A stretch of DNA of 38,698 bases from JTS-RE37 sp041743425 (GTDB taxonomy: Bacteria > Bacteroidota > Bacteroidia > Flavobacteriales > Flavobacteriaceae), in NCBI GenBank assembly GCA_041743425.1, contig JBGTMS010000096.1, positions 1 through 38,698 on the forward strand, given 5' to 3'. Positions 16,733 to 25,006 of this stretch are shown one piece after another; the stretch's first letter is position 1; every line of letters starts with the position of its first letter. The position numbers and the translations under genes are program-made. The notes beneath the pieces were generated by a model. It saw only the letters and a program-made list of their open reading frames with translations. It was not told the DNA's origin and searched no databases.

Positions 16733-17009
16733 TTAGCCTTCAAAATATCTCTTACGGTTCACTGACACCTAATAAACCACTTACCTTCAGGCAGGGCTTT
16801 AAGATCAATTCCTCTCTGCGAATTGCAGATTTGGGTGTTTCTACCATGGCTTTAGCAGGAATTTAACGTAAAAATTGACCCAAACCGATAATTATGTAAC
16901 AGAATACGGTAATTGTGTAAAGCGAAGCCATTCCTAACAAGCGAACTTTACTTCACAAAATTAGCAGTTACTATAAGGATTTATCGATGAGCTGCAAAAA
17001 ATTACGTCC
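16733..17009. promoter_or_regulatory. intergenic region with tandem 14-bp direct repeats
   Basis: Two near-identical 14-bp repeats, CGATAATTATGTAA (16886-16899) and CGGTAATTGTGTAA (16907-16920), differ at two positions and start 21 bases apart, two helical turns. That spacing suits a regulator binding two sites on one DNA face. The core GGTAATTGTGT also occurs at 19838-19848 and 32104-32114. No convincing gene is seen in the rest of this stretch. Confidence 0.45.
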
Positions 17010-17171
17010 ATGAACCGCATATTGCAAATTCTGACCAAACGAACTTCTGGAAACTACAATAGCAAACATCAACCTGTAAAACCGGAGAGAGAAGAAGAAG
17101 AATCTGTTCTGGAAAATTTTATAATGGGAATGACCAATCAAAAAGTCACTTCCACGAGTCCGAATTCATAA
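17010..17171 (+). CDS. possible small hypothetical protein
   Basis: This 53-codon frame starts MNRILQILTKRTSGNYNSKH, has a short acidic run E-R-E-E-E-E-S-V-L-E-N-F-I-M-G-M near the middle, and ends in Ser/Thr-rich residues. There is no membrane segment. It sits about 90 bases past the tandem repeats and 167 before the AraC gene, in the same direction. I recognise no family, and a frame of this length could occur by chance; the composition is only moderately protein-like. It is listed because the region is otherwise empty. Confidence 0.3.
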   Translation: MNRILQILTKRTSGNYNSKHQPVKPEREEEESVLENFIMGMTNQKVTSTSPNS

Positions 17172-17338
17172 CTGAGGGTTTTTTTCAATCCCTTGCAATG
17201 GGGCTGTTATGGTTTTTACGCGGGACTTCGGATATTAAACTTAGCGAAAACTCAGGATAATTTTATTTTGTAAAAATATGCTTTCAAATAAGGCCTGAAC
17301 TTGTATTGCCCTAATTATTAATTCTTAATAACAACAAC

Positions 17339-18367
17339 ATGAAATCGATACAGCTGACATCAAACCCGGTAAGTGATATGTTAAAACATCTTCACACCCA
17401 CATGGGAGGACAGATTACGAGAGATGCCAATGAGCATATACTCGAGATTGATAATGAACTTGGAAATGGAACCATTCGCGGAATTTCATTTAAAGATAAT
17501 ATTACCTATTTCGAATTTAATATGATATTCAAAGAAGATGTCAGTATTGCCATTGACCCATCAGGACAAAGTCCTATTTATTTTGCTTATTGTTCTAAAG
17601 GAAAATTAACCCATAGTTTCGGTTCAGAAGGAGATAAAAGAGTGCTTGAAAATTTTCAGACCGGAATTTTAACCAACAAGTCGTTCGAGGGTCACACTCT
17701 TTATTTTGATAAGGATATTCTTCTGCAAAGCTCCCTGATAAGTGTTTACCTTCCGGAAGGTCAGAAGGCAAACACAGGTAATACATTGAAGGAAAAACTT
17801 ACGGCGACTTTCTTTAATGATATGGGAGCCGGAAACTTCGTTTATATCGGATCTCATAATTTGAAAATTGCGGAACTGATCCAGCAGATGGGTACTATAA
17901 GCCAGATCGGACTCGTGAGGAATTTATTACTGGAAGGGTATGTACATATGATCCTTGCCCTGGAGATTCAGCAACATTCTGATGATCTTGAAAAAATGGC
18001 TCATACTTCCGGAACCCTTTCCTCACGTGAAATGGACTCTGTCGTTGAGGTTTCTGAATTTATTAAGAATTACCCTGAAACCCAGTTATGCATTAAACAA
18101 CTCAGTCACAAGTCTGGCCTTTCGCCGTCAAAACTGCAGGAAGGTTTTAAACTGATGCATGATCGTACCGTCTCTGATTATATCAGGGATGTACGGGTAC
18201 GTAAGTCAGAAGATCTGATCAAAAACACCGATTTGAATATTTCAGAGGTAGTATATAGCATTGGTCTTACCAGCAGGAGTTACTTTTCAAAAATATTCAA
18301 GAAGAAGTACAATTGCAGTCCAAAGCAGTATAAGAATCAGCAACAACGGCTGGCTGCAATTGCATAA
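17339..18367 (+). CDS. AraC family transcriptional regulator
   Basis: This 342-aa protein has a sensing domain of about 225 residues that is not a typical cupin by eye, then an AraC-type DNA-binding domain (about 235-335). The helix-turn-helix pair is visible as CIKQLSHKSGLSPSKLQEGF and ISEVVYSIGLTSRSYFSKIF followed by Y-N-C-S-P-K-Q-Y. The full-length layout resembles PchR-like AraC regulators, which respond to small ligands. It is followed by a strong terminator at 18395-18420, so it forms its own unit. Its targets are unknown; the tandem repeats about 420 bases upstream are one candidate binding site for it. Confidence 0.92.
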   Translation: MKSIQLTSNPVSDMLKHLHTHMGGQITRDANEHILEIDNELGNGTIRGISFKDNITYFEFNMIFKEDVSIAIDPSGQSPIYFAYCSKGKLTHSFGSEGDKRVLENFQTGILTNKSFEGHTLYFDKDILLQSSLISVYLPEGQKANTGNTLKEKLTATFFNDMGAGNFVYIGSHNLKIAELIQQMGTISQIGLVRNLLLEGYVHMILALEIQQHSDDLEKMAHTSGTLSSREMDSVVEVSEFIKNYPETQLCIKQLSHKSGLSPSKLQEGFKLMHDRTVSDYIRDVRVRKSEDLIKNTDLNISEVVYSIGLTSRSYFSKIFKKKYNCSPKQYKNQQQRLAAIA

Positions 18368-18394
18368 ATATAGTTCCCCCATAATTTAAATTGT

Positions 18395-18420
18395 AAACCG
18401 GTCCCTGCGACCGGTTTTTT
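18395..18420 (+). terminator. intrinsic terminator after the AraC gene
   Basis: Arms AAACCGGTC (18395-18403) and GACCGGTTT (18409-18417) enclose the loop CCTGC, and the run of T continues to 18421. It lies 28 bases past the AraC stop codon. Confidence 0.88.
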
Positions 18421-18495
18421 TATAACCAGGTACAGCCGTTTTAAAAAGGACCAGCGAAACAAGATCAGGGCAGGTTTTCTTCGGAATTATTCGAC

Positions 18496-18563
18496 AAAAA
18501 AACTGCCTCCTTCTCACCATCTTTAATAATACAGGGATATTTTTGTGGTGGAACGGGAGGCAG
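18496..18563 (-). terminator. long two-part intrinsic terminator for the DUF892 gene
   Basis: On the minus strand an 8-bp GC-rich stem forms between 18556-18563 and 18503-18510 (CTGCCTCC read on the minus strand, pairing with GGAGGCAG). It is followed at once by seven T (18502 to 18496). A second 5-bp pair, CACCA (18515-18519) with TGGTG (18546-18550), extends it inward. It starts 27 bases past the stop of the DUF892 gene. The loop is longer than usual for an intrinsic terminator. Confidence 0.65.
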
Positions 18564-18589
18564 CGTTTACTCTTGAACGTCCTTAGAAA

Positions 18590-19081
18590 TCAGGAGGCGT
18601 TGATCGCTTTTTTGTTCAATCTGTTTTCCGCAAGCTTGTCCAGCGCATTGTCAGCATCGTACTCTTCATTCAGCGTGGTTTGCAGAGACTCCGCTATTTC
18701 GCGGTGACCCAACTCCTTGGCGTAGCGCACTGCAGTTCCATAGCCGGAGATTTCGTAATGTTCCACCCGTTGCGCTTCTGCAATCAATCCTGCATCCATC
18801 ACTTCTTTATCGTCAGCGGCCGAAATAAAATTCTTTACTTCTGCTATCAAGCCCTCCATAGCCTTGCATGTCTCACCCTTAGGAGAAATATTCAGCTCCC
18901 TGCAGATTGACTCCAATCGGCTTTTCTGATTTTGTGTTTCTTTCAGATGATTTTCAAATACTTGCTTTAACCCACTATCGCTAGCCTTTTCGACCATTTT
19001 AGGCAGCGCATCCACCAATTGGCTTTCTGCACTGTATAGGTCTTTCAACTGATGCTCAAAGAGATCTTCCAATGTTTTCAT
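18590..19081 (-). CDS. YciE/YciF family ferritin-like protein (DUF892)
   Basis: This 163-aa four-helix protein opens MKTLEDLFEHQLKDLYSAES, the signature start of the DUF892 (YciE/YciF) family, and shows the regularly spaced Glu and His residues expected of a ferritin-like di-metal site (E-x-x-L-x-x-x-L near residue 20, VFENHLKET near 41, AEAQRVEHYEISGYG near 105). The family is induced by stress in enterobacteria and has a ferritin fold; whether it oxidises iron is not settled. It has its own terminator, and a 260-base gap separates it from the receiver gene upstream on the same strand. Confidence 0.93.
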   Translation of the reverse strand: MKTLEDLFEHQLKDLYSAESQLVDALPKMVEKASDSGLKQVFENHLKETQNQKSRLESICRELNISPKGETCKAMEGLIAEVKNFISAADDKEVMDAGLIAEAQRVEHYEISGYGTAVRYAKELGHREIAESLQTTLNEEYDADNALDKLAENRLNKKAINAS

Positions 19082-19341
19082 ATTTCAAATTTTAGGATGA
19101 ATAAAAATTATATTTCAAGTTACTTTGAGACCCAGGAGATGATTGACGTTTATCCACAAAATTATAACGTAATAGCACAGGTATTGCTTTTCACACCACG
19201 CTCTTTTACAATGGGGTAATCAGATGGCATCCGGCTTCCGGGCAGCATTATGATGCATGAGGTAATTCCTGATGAGTGTCCTGCCAAAGGTGAATAGAGC
19301 CGCAGTTCGATTGTCTGTAAGGCTGTGTCCCTATAGCGTGA

Positions 19342-19791
19342 TCAGGTGGTTTTGACTATGAAATCATTCACAGTAGGTAAGCCGTTTAAATATTGGTACA
19401 TAGCATCAATACTGCGACTGAGAGATTCCTTTAACTGGGAATAGGACTTGGGTTTTTGTAAATACAAATTGGCTCCCTTATCCTGCAGCACTTCAGCCAT
19501 TTTGTGATCTAGAGAAGTAGAATAAATAATAATGGGTATTTTGGACAGGGCTGGCTCACTCCGGATGTCATCAAGACATTCTTCCCCATTCATCAGAGGC
19601 ATATTAAGATCCAGAAATATCATATCCGGCAACCCTTTGTCCTCATCAATCAGATGGGCCATGAGATCGACGCCGTTTTCAAAAGTATTCACTAAAGTTT
19701 CAATTCCTAATTCTTCGATTGCATCGCAGAACAAGAGCCGGTCGTCAACGTCATCATCGGCCAGGAAAATACGTAACTTCTTGTCATTCAT
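19342..19791 (-). CDS. single-domain response regulator
   Basis: This 149-aa receiver has the acidic cluster ADDDVDDR (residues 11-18), phosphoacceptor Asp61 (IFLDLNMPLMNG), switch Thr92 in YSTS and Lys113 (YLQKPKS). There is no output domain. It is closely similar in pattern to the receiver at 13578-14018, so the two may share the PAS kinase at 14138-16732 or cross-talk. A perfect inverted repeat lies 38 bases before its start (19829-19848), and one arm plus spacer matches a motif found in two other upstream regions of the window. Confidence 0.92.
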   Translation of the reverse strand: MNDKKLRIFLADDDVDDRLLFCDAIEELGIETLVNTFENGVDLMAHLIDEDKGLPDMIFLDLNMPLMNGEECLDDIRSEPALSKIPIIIYSTSLDHKMAEVLQDKGANLYLQKPKSYSQLKESLSRSIDAMYQYLNGLPTVNDFIVKTT

Positions 19792-20161
19792 GCGATAAAT
19801 ATAGTATAATAAAATAGTACTTTTGGGCGGTAATTTAACACAATTACCTTTTGCTTTGGCAGACTCCTGAAATCCTATTTTGGGTCAGTCAATACCATGA
19901 TAAAAGTTATTTACTACCTGCCCTCACCGTCTTGGTAGCTAAGTTTTGAGACGGTCCATAAAATCCTTTTAACTCATTAGTATTTACGCAAAGAAGCAGG
20001 GTCAGGGACGTCATGTTCACATTATTTTCCAGAAGGCTACAGCCGTCATGCGAAGGAGCGTTCAGGCAGCATCTGAAAATGACAGGTATAGCAGGTTTTT
20101 TATATCTATCAATAAACGTACATTTAACAGGCGAGCGAAATTCGCGGAATGTCCGGCAATC
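19792..20161. promoter_or_regulatory. divergent intergenic region with perfect inverted repeat
   Basis: Between the leftward receiver gene and the rightward dehydrogenase gene lies a perfect 7-bp inverted repeat, GGTAATT (19829-19835) and AATTACC (19842-19848), with a 6-base spacer. On the minus strand it reads GGTAATTGTGTTAAATTACC and contains the 11-mer GGTAATTGTGT. It sits 38 to 57 bases before the receiver start, where an operator would be expected. The rest (19849-20161) shows no gene of its own; the open frame running in from 20048 is an upstream extension of the dehydrogenase frame. Confidence 0.5.
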
Positions 20162-21169
20162 ATGAAATATCTTATTTGCGAATCCCCTGGTAATCTGCTA
20201 ATTCGGGAAGGAGAGTTTCCTCAGAGGAGACCTTCGGAAGCTATTGTTAAAATTCATAAAGTTGGGATTTGTGGAACAGACCTGCATGCCTATTTGGGTA
20301 ATCAGGCATATTTTACATATCCCAGGGTGCTGGGTCACGAACTCGCCGGAGAAGTTACAGAGATTGGAGAGAATGCCGGGAATATAAGAGTAGGGGATAA
20401 GGTAGTGGTCATCCCTTATATTTCTTGCGGTGGGTGTGTGGCTTGCCAGGCAGGGAAGACCAATTGCTGCCGCTCGCTGCAGGTTTTGGGTGTACATTGT
20501 GACGGAGGGATGAAAGAATATATATCATTGCCTGTATCTCTTTTGTTACCAGTGCCGGATGTAAGCTATGAACAGATGGCCATAACCGAGCCATTGGCAA
20601 TTGCGGCCCACGCGATTCTGAGAAGTGGGTTGGGTCCTGGTAAAATGGTATTGGTTGTGGGTTGCGGCCCAATCGGGATCGCTCTCATCAGGCTGGCGCA
20701 TCTTGCCGGCGCCACGGTTATCGCGGTAGACAGAAATGCCCAAAGACTGGAATATGCCAGGTCTCAGGCAGGAGCGGATCATATCATTTCCGCTGATACC
20801 GATGTGGTTGCGGAAGTTTCCAAAATCACCTCGAACGAGATGGCCCCCTATGTATTTGATGCGACGGGTCAAAAGTCAGCGATGGAACACGCCATTTCAT
20901 ACATGGCACATGGGGGAATCTTAATACTTGTCGGGCTTTATAAGGGCGATCTTATGTTCAGGCATCCTGATATCCATGCAAAGGAAGCAACCATTTTGTG
21001 CAGCCGGAATGCGACCAGGACGGATTTTGAATATGTTTTAAATGTCATAGATCAATTTCCTACTAATTCTTATATTACCCATCAGGTTCCTTATACCGAG
21101 ATGATATCGCAATTTGAGAATTGGACCAAACCGGAATACGGAGTTTTGAAAGCCATGATTAGTTTTTAG
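20162..21169 (+). CDS. zinc-dependent alcohol/sugar dehydrogenase (MDR family)
   Basis: This 335-aa protein has the medium-chain dehydrogenase layout. Catalytic zinc ligands are Cys37 (GICGTDLH) and His59-Glu60 (LGHE). The structural zinc loop has Cys89, Cys92, Cys95 and Cys103, and the Rossmann motif GCGPIG is at 166-171. ATG 20162 is chosen because it precedes the conserved first strand (MKYLICESPG); an upstream extension to 20048 looks non-coding. It probably oxidises a sugar or a keto-deoxy sugar acid with NAD(P). It is the first gene of a four-gene run (dehydrogenase, KdgK-type kinase, UxaA-type dehydratase, lactonase). It could act on the free aldose, forming the lactone, or on a later hydroxyl; sequence alone does not decide. 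Confidence 0.88.
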   Translation: MKYLICESPGNLLIREGEFPQRRPSEAIVKIHKVGICGTDLHAYLGNQAYFTYPRVLGHELAGEVTEIGENAGNIRVGDKVVVIPYISCGGCVACQAGKTNCCRSLQVLGVHCDGGMKEYISLPVSLLLPVPDVSYEQMAITEPLAIAAHAILRSGLGPGKMVLVVGCGPIGIALIRLAHLAGATVIAVDRNAQRLEYARSQAGADHIISADTDVVAEVSKITSNEMAPYVFDATGQKSAMEHAISYMAHGGILILVGLYKGDLMFRHPDIHAKEATILCSRNATRTDFEYVLNVIDQFPTNSYITHQVPYTEMISQFENWTKPEYGVLKAMISF

Positions 21170-21193
21170 TTTTTCCTGCATAATTAACTGGAA

Positions 21194-22234
21194 ATGAAAA
21201 AAATAATAACCTTCGGAGAAATAATGATGCGGTTGTCTCCTCCGGGATTTTTGAGATTTTCCCAGGCTGATTATATGGATGTAGTATATGGAGGCGGGGA
21301 ATCCAATGTAGCTGTATCCCTGGCAAATTATGGCCTACCCGTAGAATTTGTCAGCCGGCTGCCCAAAAATGATTTGGGCCAATGTGCGTTGATGGAATTG
21401 CGTAAACGGGGAGTCGGTGTGAATCACATGATTTATGGCGGAGATCGTTTGGGAATTTATTTCCTGGAAACCGGTGCCGTCTCAAGGGGGAGTAAAGTGA
21501 TTTATGACCGGGCACATTCTGCCATTGCCGAAATTAAAACCGGGATGATTGATTGGCAGCAAATCTTCAGGGAAGCACAATGGTTCCACTGGACCGGTAT
21601 TACGCCGGCTATCTCGAAGGGGGCAGCTGAGGTTTGCCTCGAAGCCGTTCAGGCTGCGGCGGAATTGGGGGTTACTATCTCCACTGATTTGAATTACAGA
21701 GCGAAGCTCTGGAACTACGGGGAAAAGTCTGAAGGAATTATGACCAGATTAACCTCCTATTGTGATGTGATCCTTGGAAATGAGGAAGATGCTGAGAAAC
21801 ACTTCGGCATACGGCCGGAGGGGCTGGATATTACAACACAAGGACATGAAGTTACCGCGGAGGCTTTTTTATCTGTTTGCCAGCAAATGATGGAGAAATT
21901 TCCACGTGCCAGGAAGGTGATCACAACGTTACGGGGGTCTATCTCGGCTTCGCATAATACCTGGGCGGGGGTGATGTATGACGGAAAGAAATTGTTCACT
22001 TCCCCTCAATATCAGATCACCGATATTGTTGATCGCGTGGGGGGCGGAGATTCTTTCATGGCAGGTCTTATCTACGGGATCCTCACCTATCCAGAAGATG
22101 ATCAGCTCGCCTTGAATTTTGCCGTAGCCGCCTCTTGTTTAAAACATACCATTAAAGGAGATGCCAACCTTGTATCAGTAGAAGAAGTGCAAAAACTGAT
22201 GGATGGTGATGCCAGCGGAAGGGTAGCGCGATAA
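21194..22234 (+). CDS. kdgK: PfkB-family sugar kinase, 2-keto-3-deoxygluconate kinase type
   Basis: This 346-aa PfkB-family kinase begins MKKIITFGEIMMRLSPPGFL and has the substrate-site motif GGGESNVAVSLA near residues 35-46. The C-terminal PfkB signature DRVGGGDSFMAGL spans residues 280-292, with catalytic Asp286. The F-G-E-I-M-x-R-L-S-P opening and length fit the KdgK (2-keto-3-deoxygluconate or galactonate kinase) group of Bacteroidota. It would phosphorylate the terminal hydroxyl of a keto-deoxy sugar acid to a phosphate that an aldolase splits into pyruvate and a triose phosphate. No aldolase gene is in the window. It lies between the dehydrogenase and dehydratase genes with gaps of 24 and 31 bases, so an operon is likely. 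Confidence 0.88.
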   Translation: MKKIITFGEIMMRLSPPGFLRFSQADYMDVVYGGGESNVAVSLANYGLPVEFVSRLPKNDLGQCALMELRKRGVGVNHMIYGGDRLGIYFLETGAVSRGSKVIYDRAHSAIAEIKTGMIDWQQIFREAQWFHWTGITPAISKGAAEVCLEAVQAAAELGVTISTDLNYRAKLWNYGEKSEGIMTRLTSYCDVILGNEEDAEKHFGIRPEGLDITTQGHEVTAEAFLSVCQQMMEKFPRARKVITTLRGSISASHNTWAGVMYDGKKLFTSPQYQITDIVDRVGGGDSFMAGLIYGILTYPEDDQLALNFAVAASCLKHTIKGDANLVSVEEVQKLMDGDASGRVAR

Positions 22235-22265
22235 ATCAATATTAAAAATAGCAGGTTCCAGACCT

Positions 22266-23918
22266 ATGAAAAATGCATTTCTGAAAATCCATCCTGAAGA
22301 TAATGTTCTGGTGGCGCTGGCCAACCTGAAGCAGGGATATCTGGTATCTCAGGAAGGGTTGGATTTTCCTTTGGTAACTGACGTTCGGGCCAAACATAAA
22401 TTCACACTGAGGGCATTGAAGGTGGGGGATGAGGTCATTATGTACGGGGCGCTCATAGGCAAAGCCACAAAAGAAATCCTTTGTGGTGAGAGCATTACCA
22501 CTGAAAATATTGTCCACGCCGCCTCAGAATACAGGGTAGGGGAACAAAGGCTCCAATGGACACCGCCCCGGATCGATCGATGGAAGGAACGAACTTTTAA
22601 CGGCTACCATCGGTCCGACGGGAGTGTGGGAACCGCCAATTATTGGCTTGTTATCCCACTGGTATTCTGTGAAAACAGGAATGTGGATGTACTCAAATCG
22701 GCACTTATGGAGTCTCTTGGATATCATACGACCGCCGATTTTGTTGTCGATACTGGCGTTCTGATCACAAAATATTCAGAGGGTGCTTCTGAGGAAGAAT
22801 TGTTATCTGTACCCCTCATCCGTTCCGATGAGGAACTGAAAAAGGACAGGATTTTTCCCAATGTGGACGGAATCAAATTTCTTAACCATGAAGGAGGATG
22901 TGGAGGTTTTCGTTTGGACTCGGAGACACTTTGCAACTTGTTTGCAGGCTACATTACCCATCCCAATGTAGCCGGCGCCACTGTACTCAGTCTCGGATGC
23001 CAGAATGCCCAGTATAAATTGCTGGAATCAGCTATTTACGATCGTGATCCCGGATTTTCAAAACCCCTGCAAGTTTTGGAACAGCAGAATAGCAAAAGTG
23101 AAAGGCATTTCATAGAGGAAGCAGTAAAGCGAACCTTTCTGGGACTGATTCATGCAAATAAAATCAGCCGAAGTCCTGCCGGGTTAGATACCTTGGTTTT
23201 GGGCCTGGAATGCGGAGGTTCAGATGGTTTTTCGGGTATTTCGGCCAATCCTGTCCTTGGTTACACCTCTGATCTTCTCGTGGCCATAGGCGGAACCACG
23301 ATCCTTTCCGAATTTCCTGAGCTCAATGGAGTGGAACAAGAGTTGATCAATCGATGCGCAACGAACAAGAGTGCCGAAAAATTCGCAGATATTATGCGGG
23401 CTTATTCTGCCAGAGCAACTGCATTAGGGTCCGGATTCGAGAATAACCCCTCCCCCGGAAATATAAGTGACGGCCTTATTACTGATGCCATGAAATCTGC
23501 CGGAGCCGCTAAGAAAGGTGGCACCTCCCTAATAACTGATGTCCTGGACTATTCGGAAAAAGCGCGGGTGAAAGGGCTGAATCTATTGTGCACCCCGGGA
23601 AATGATGTCGAAAGCACCACAGGCCTTGCCGGATCCGGTTGCAATATTATCGCATTTACCACAGGCCTGGGAACCCCCACAGGTAATCCTGTCGCCCCCG
23701 TTATTAAGATAGCCAGCAACAATGCGCTGGCATCACGAATGAAGGATATCATAGATTTTGACGCAGGTGACATCATCACCGGAGAAAGCACCATAGAGGA
23801 GCGTGGTGAAGCACTGTTGGAATACCTCATTAAGGTGGCCGGAGGGGAAGTCGTTCCTGCAGCCGTCCGATTGGCCCAGGATGATTTCATTCCGTGGAAA
23901 AGAGGGATTTCACTTTAA
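22266..23918 (+). CDS. UxaA-family sugar acid dehydratase
   Basis: This 550-aa protein is a full-length UxaA-family dehydratase. An N-terminal SAF domain (about residues 1-95) is followed by the large catalytic part with GYHRSDGSVGTANYWLVIPL, the Cys-containing NHEGGCGGF, LGLECGGSDGFSGISANP and TPGNDVESTTGLAGSGCNII. The family removes water from sugar acids with a bound divalent metal; the best-known member makes 2-keto-3-deoxygluconate from D-altronate. In Campylobacter jejuni the UxaA homologue sits in the L-fucose locus with a COG3618 lactonase, so acids such as fuconate are alternatives. Here the lactonase gene is 21 bases downstream and a KdgK-type kinase upstream, pointing to an acid whose dehydration product keeps a hydroxyl that can be phosphorylated. 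Exact substrate unknown. Confidence 0.92.
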   Translation: MKNAFLKIHPEDNVLVALANLKQGYLVSQEGLDFPLVTDVRAKHKFTLRALKVGDEVIMYGALIGKATKEILCGESITTENIVHAASEYRVGEQRLQWTPPRIDRWKERTFNGYHRSDGSVGTANYWLVIPLVFCENRNVDVLKSALMESLGYHTTADFVVDTGVLITKYSEGASEEELLSVPLIRSDEELKKDRIFPNVDGIKFLNHEGGCGGFRLDSETLCNLFAGYITHPNVAGATVLSLGCQNAQYKLLESAIYDRDPGFSKPLQVLEQQNSKSERHFIEEAVKRTFLGLIHANKISRSPAGLDTLVLGLECGGSDGFSGISANPVLGYTSDLLVAIGGTTILSEFPELNGVEQELINRCATNKSAEKFADIMRAYSARATALGSGFENNPSPGNISDGLITDAMKSAGAAKKGGTSLITDVLDYSEKARVKGLNLLCTPGNDVESTTGLAGSGCNIIAFTTGLGTPTGNPVAPVIKIASNNALASRMKDIIDFDAGDIITGESTIEERGEALLEYLIKVAGGEVVPAAVRLAQDDFIPWKRGISL

Positions 23919-23938
23919 TATGATGATAGAATAAGCCA

Positions 23939-24772
23939 ATGCAAATTGATGCCCATCAGCATTTCTGGACGTATGACGCGATGCGTCATTCATGGATGGA
24001 TGATTCCATGAACGCCCTTAAAGTGGATTATATGCCACAGGACCTACTGAAAGTTCTTCGCAGTAATGAAATGGACGGCTGTGTTTCAGTTCAGGTAGAC
24101 CAGACCCCCGATGAAACAGCTTTTCTCCTAAATCTCGCGCAGAACGAATCCTTTATAAAAGGGGTCGTCGGGTGGACAGATTTAAGAAGTCCGAATATTG
24201 AAGCGGAGTTGGAAACTTACCTGCCTCAAAAAAAACTTAGGGGGTTTCGCCATATTTTACAGGGCGAGGAGGATCCCAACTTTATGCTGGGCAATGAGTT
24301 TTGCAGGGGGATATCTTTTTTGAAGCGACTTAATTATACCTACGATATCCTCATCTTTCCCCATCAACTGGGGGCTGCCCTCGAATTAATAAAAAAATTT
24401 CCTGAGCAACAGTTCGTTATAGATCATTTGGCCAAACCGTACATTAAGAGTGGTTTTTTTGACGGTTGGGCTGTCTTGATGCGAGCGATTGCAGTCTATC
24501 CTAATGTGTATTGCAAATTATCAGGAATGATTACAGAAGCTGATTTCCAGGACTGGTCCTCACAACAAATCACTCCCTATATGGATTTGGTGCTTGAATC
24601 TTTCGGCACGGGTAGGATCATGTTCGGATCTGACTGGCCGGTCTGCCTGCTGGCAGGAAGTTATTCCACGGTAAAAGGTCTTGTCACCGACTATATAGCC
24701 GCATTGAGCAGAGAGGAACAGGCTGCTATCATGGGTCATAATGCAATATCCTTTTATCATCTTGAGCTTTAA
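23939..24772 (+). CDS. COG3618 amidohydrolase, sugar lactonase type
   Basis: This 277-aa TIM-barrel hydrolase has the metal motif DAHQHFW at residues 4-10, GFRH near 102, a DHLAKP segment near 161 and GSDWPVC near 232, all typical of COG3618 (Amidohydro_2). Proteins of this group next to sugar dehydrogenases and dehydratases hydrolyse sugar lactones such as L-fucono-1,5-lactone to the open acid. It closes the four-gene run: dehydrogenase makes lactone, this enzyme opens it, the UxaA protein dehydrates the acid and the kinase phosphorylates the product. The order of steps is inferred from family roles. It is soluble, without a signal peptide, and faces the mutarotase gene across a 234-base convergent gap in which I see no gene or strong terminator. 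Confidence 0.9.
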   Translation: MQIDAHQHFWTYDAMRHSWMDDSMNALKVDYMPQDLLKVLRSNEMDGCVSVQVDQTPDETAFLLNLAQNESFIKGVVGWTDLRSPNIEAELETYLPQKKLRGFRHILQGEEDPNFMLGNEFCRGISFLKRLNYTYDILIFPHQLGAALELIKKFPEQQFVIDHLAKPYIKSGFFDGWAVLMRAIAVYPNVYCKLSGMITEADFQDWSSQQITPYMDLVLESFGTGRIMFGSDWPVCLLAGSYSTVKGLVTDYIAALSREEQAAIMGHNAISFYHLEL

Positions 24773-25006
24773 ATGTTAGAAATACCAGGAGTACTATAAC
24801 TGAATGACCAAGCTGAACTGCCAAGGGTCGGGGTCTTAATTCAACCCAAATAACATTCTGACCGTAATCCCGGCAAAGTTATTTGGGGAATTCGCCTATT
24901 ATAGATAGTACCAGCGTTAATTTTTCAGGAAAGTAGGATGCTGCTGGAGACCGTTAACATCACGATGAACCTGTCTCCAAAAATAATTGCAAAGTTCCAG
25001 TCTGGA

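Noticed and set aside
20048..20161. N-terminal extension of the zinc dehydrogenase
   Set aside because: These 38 codons do not resemble the family, which starts with the first beta strand at ATG 20162.
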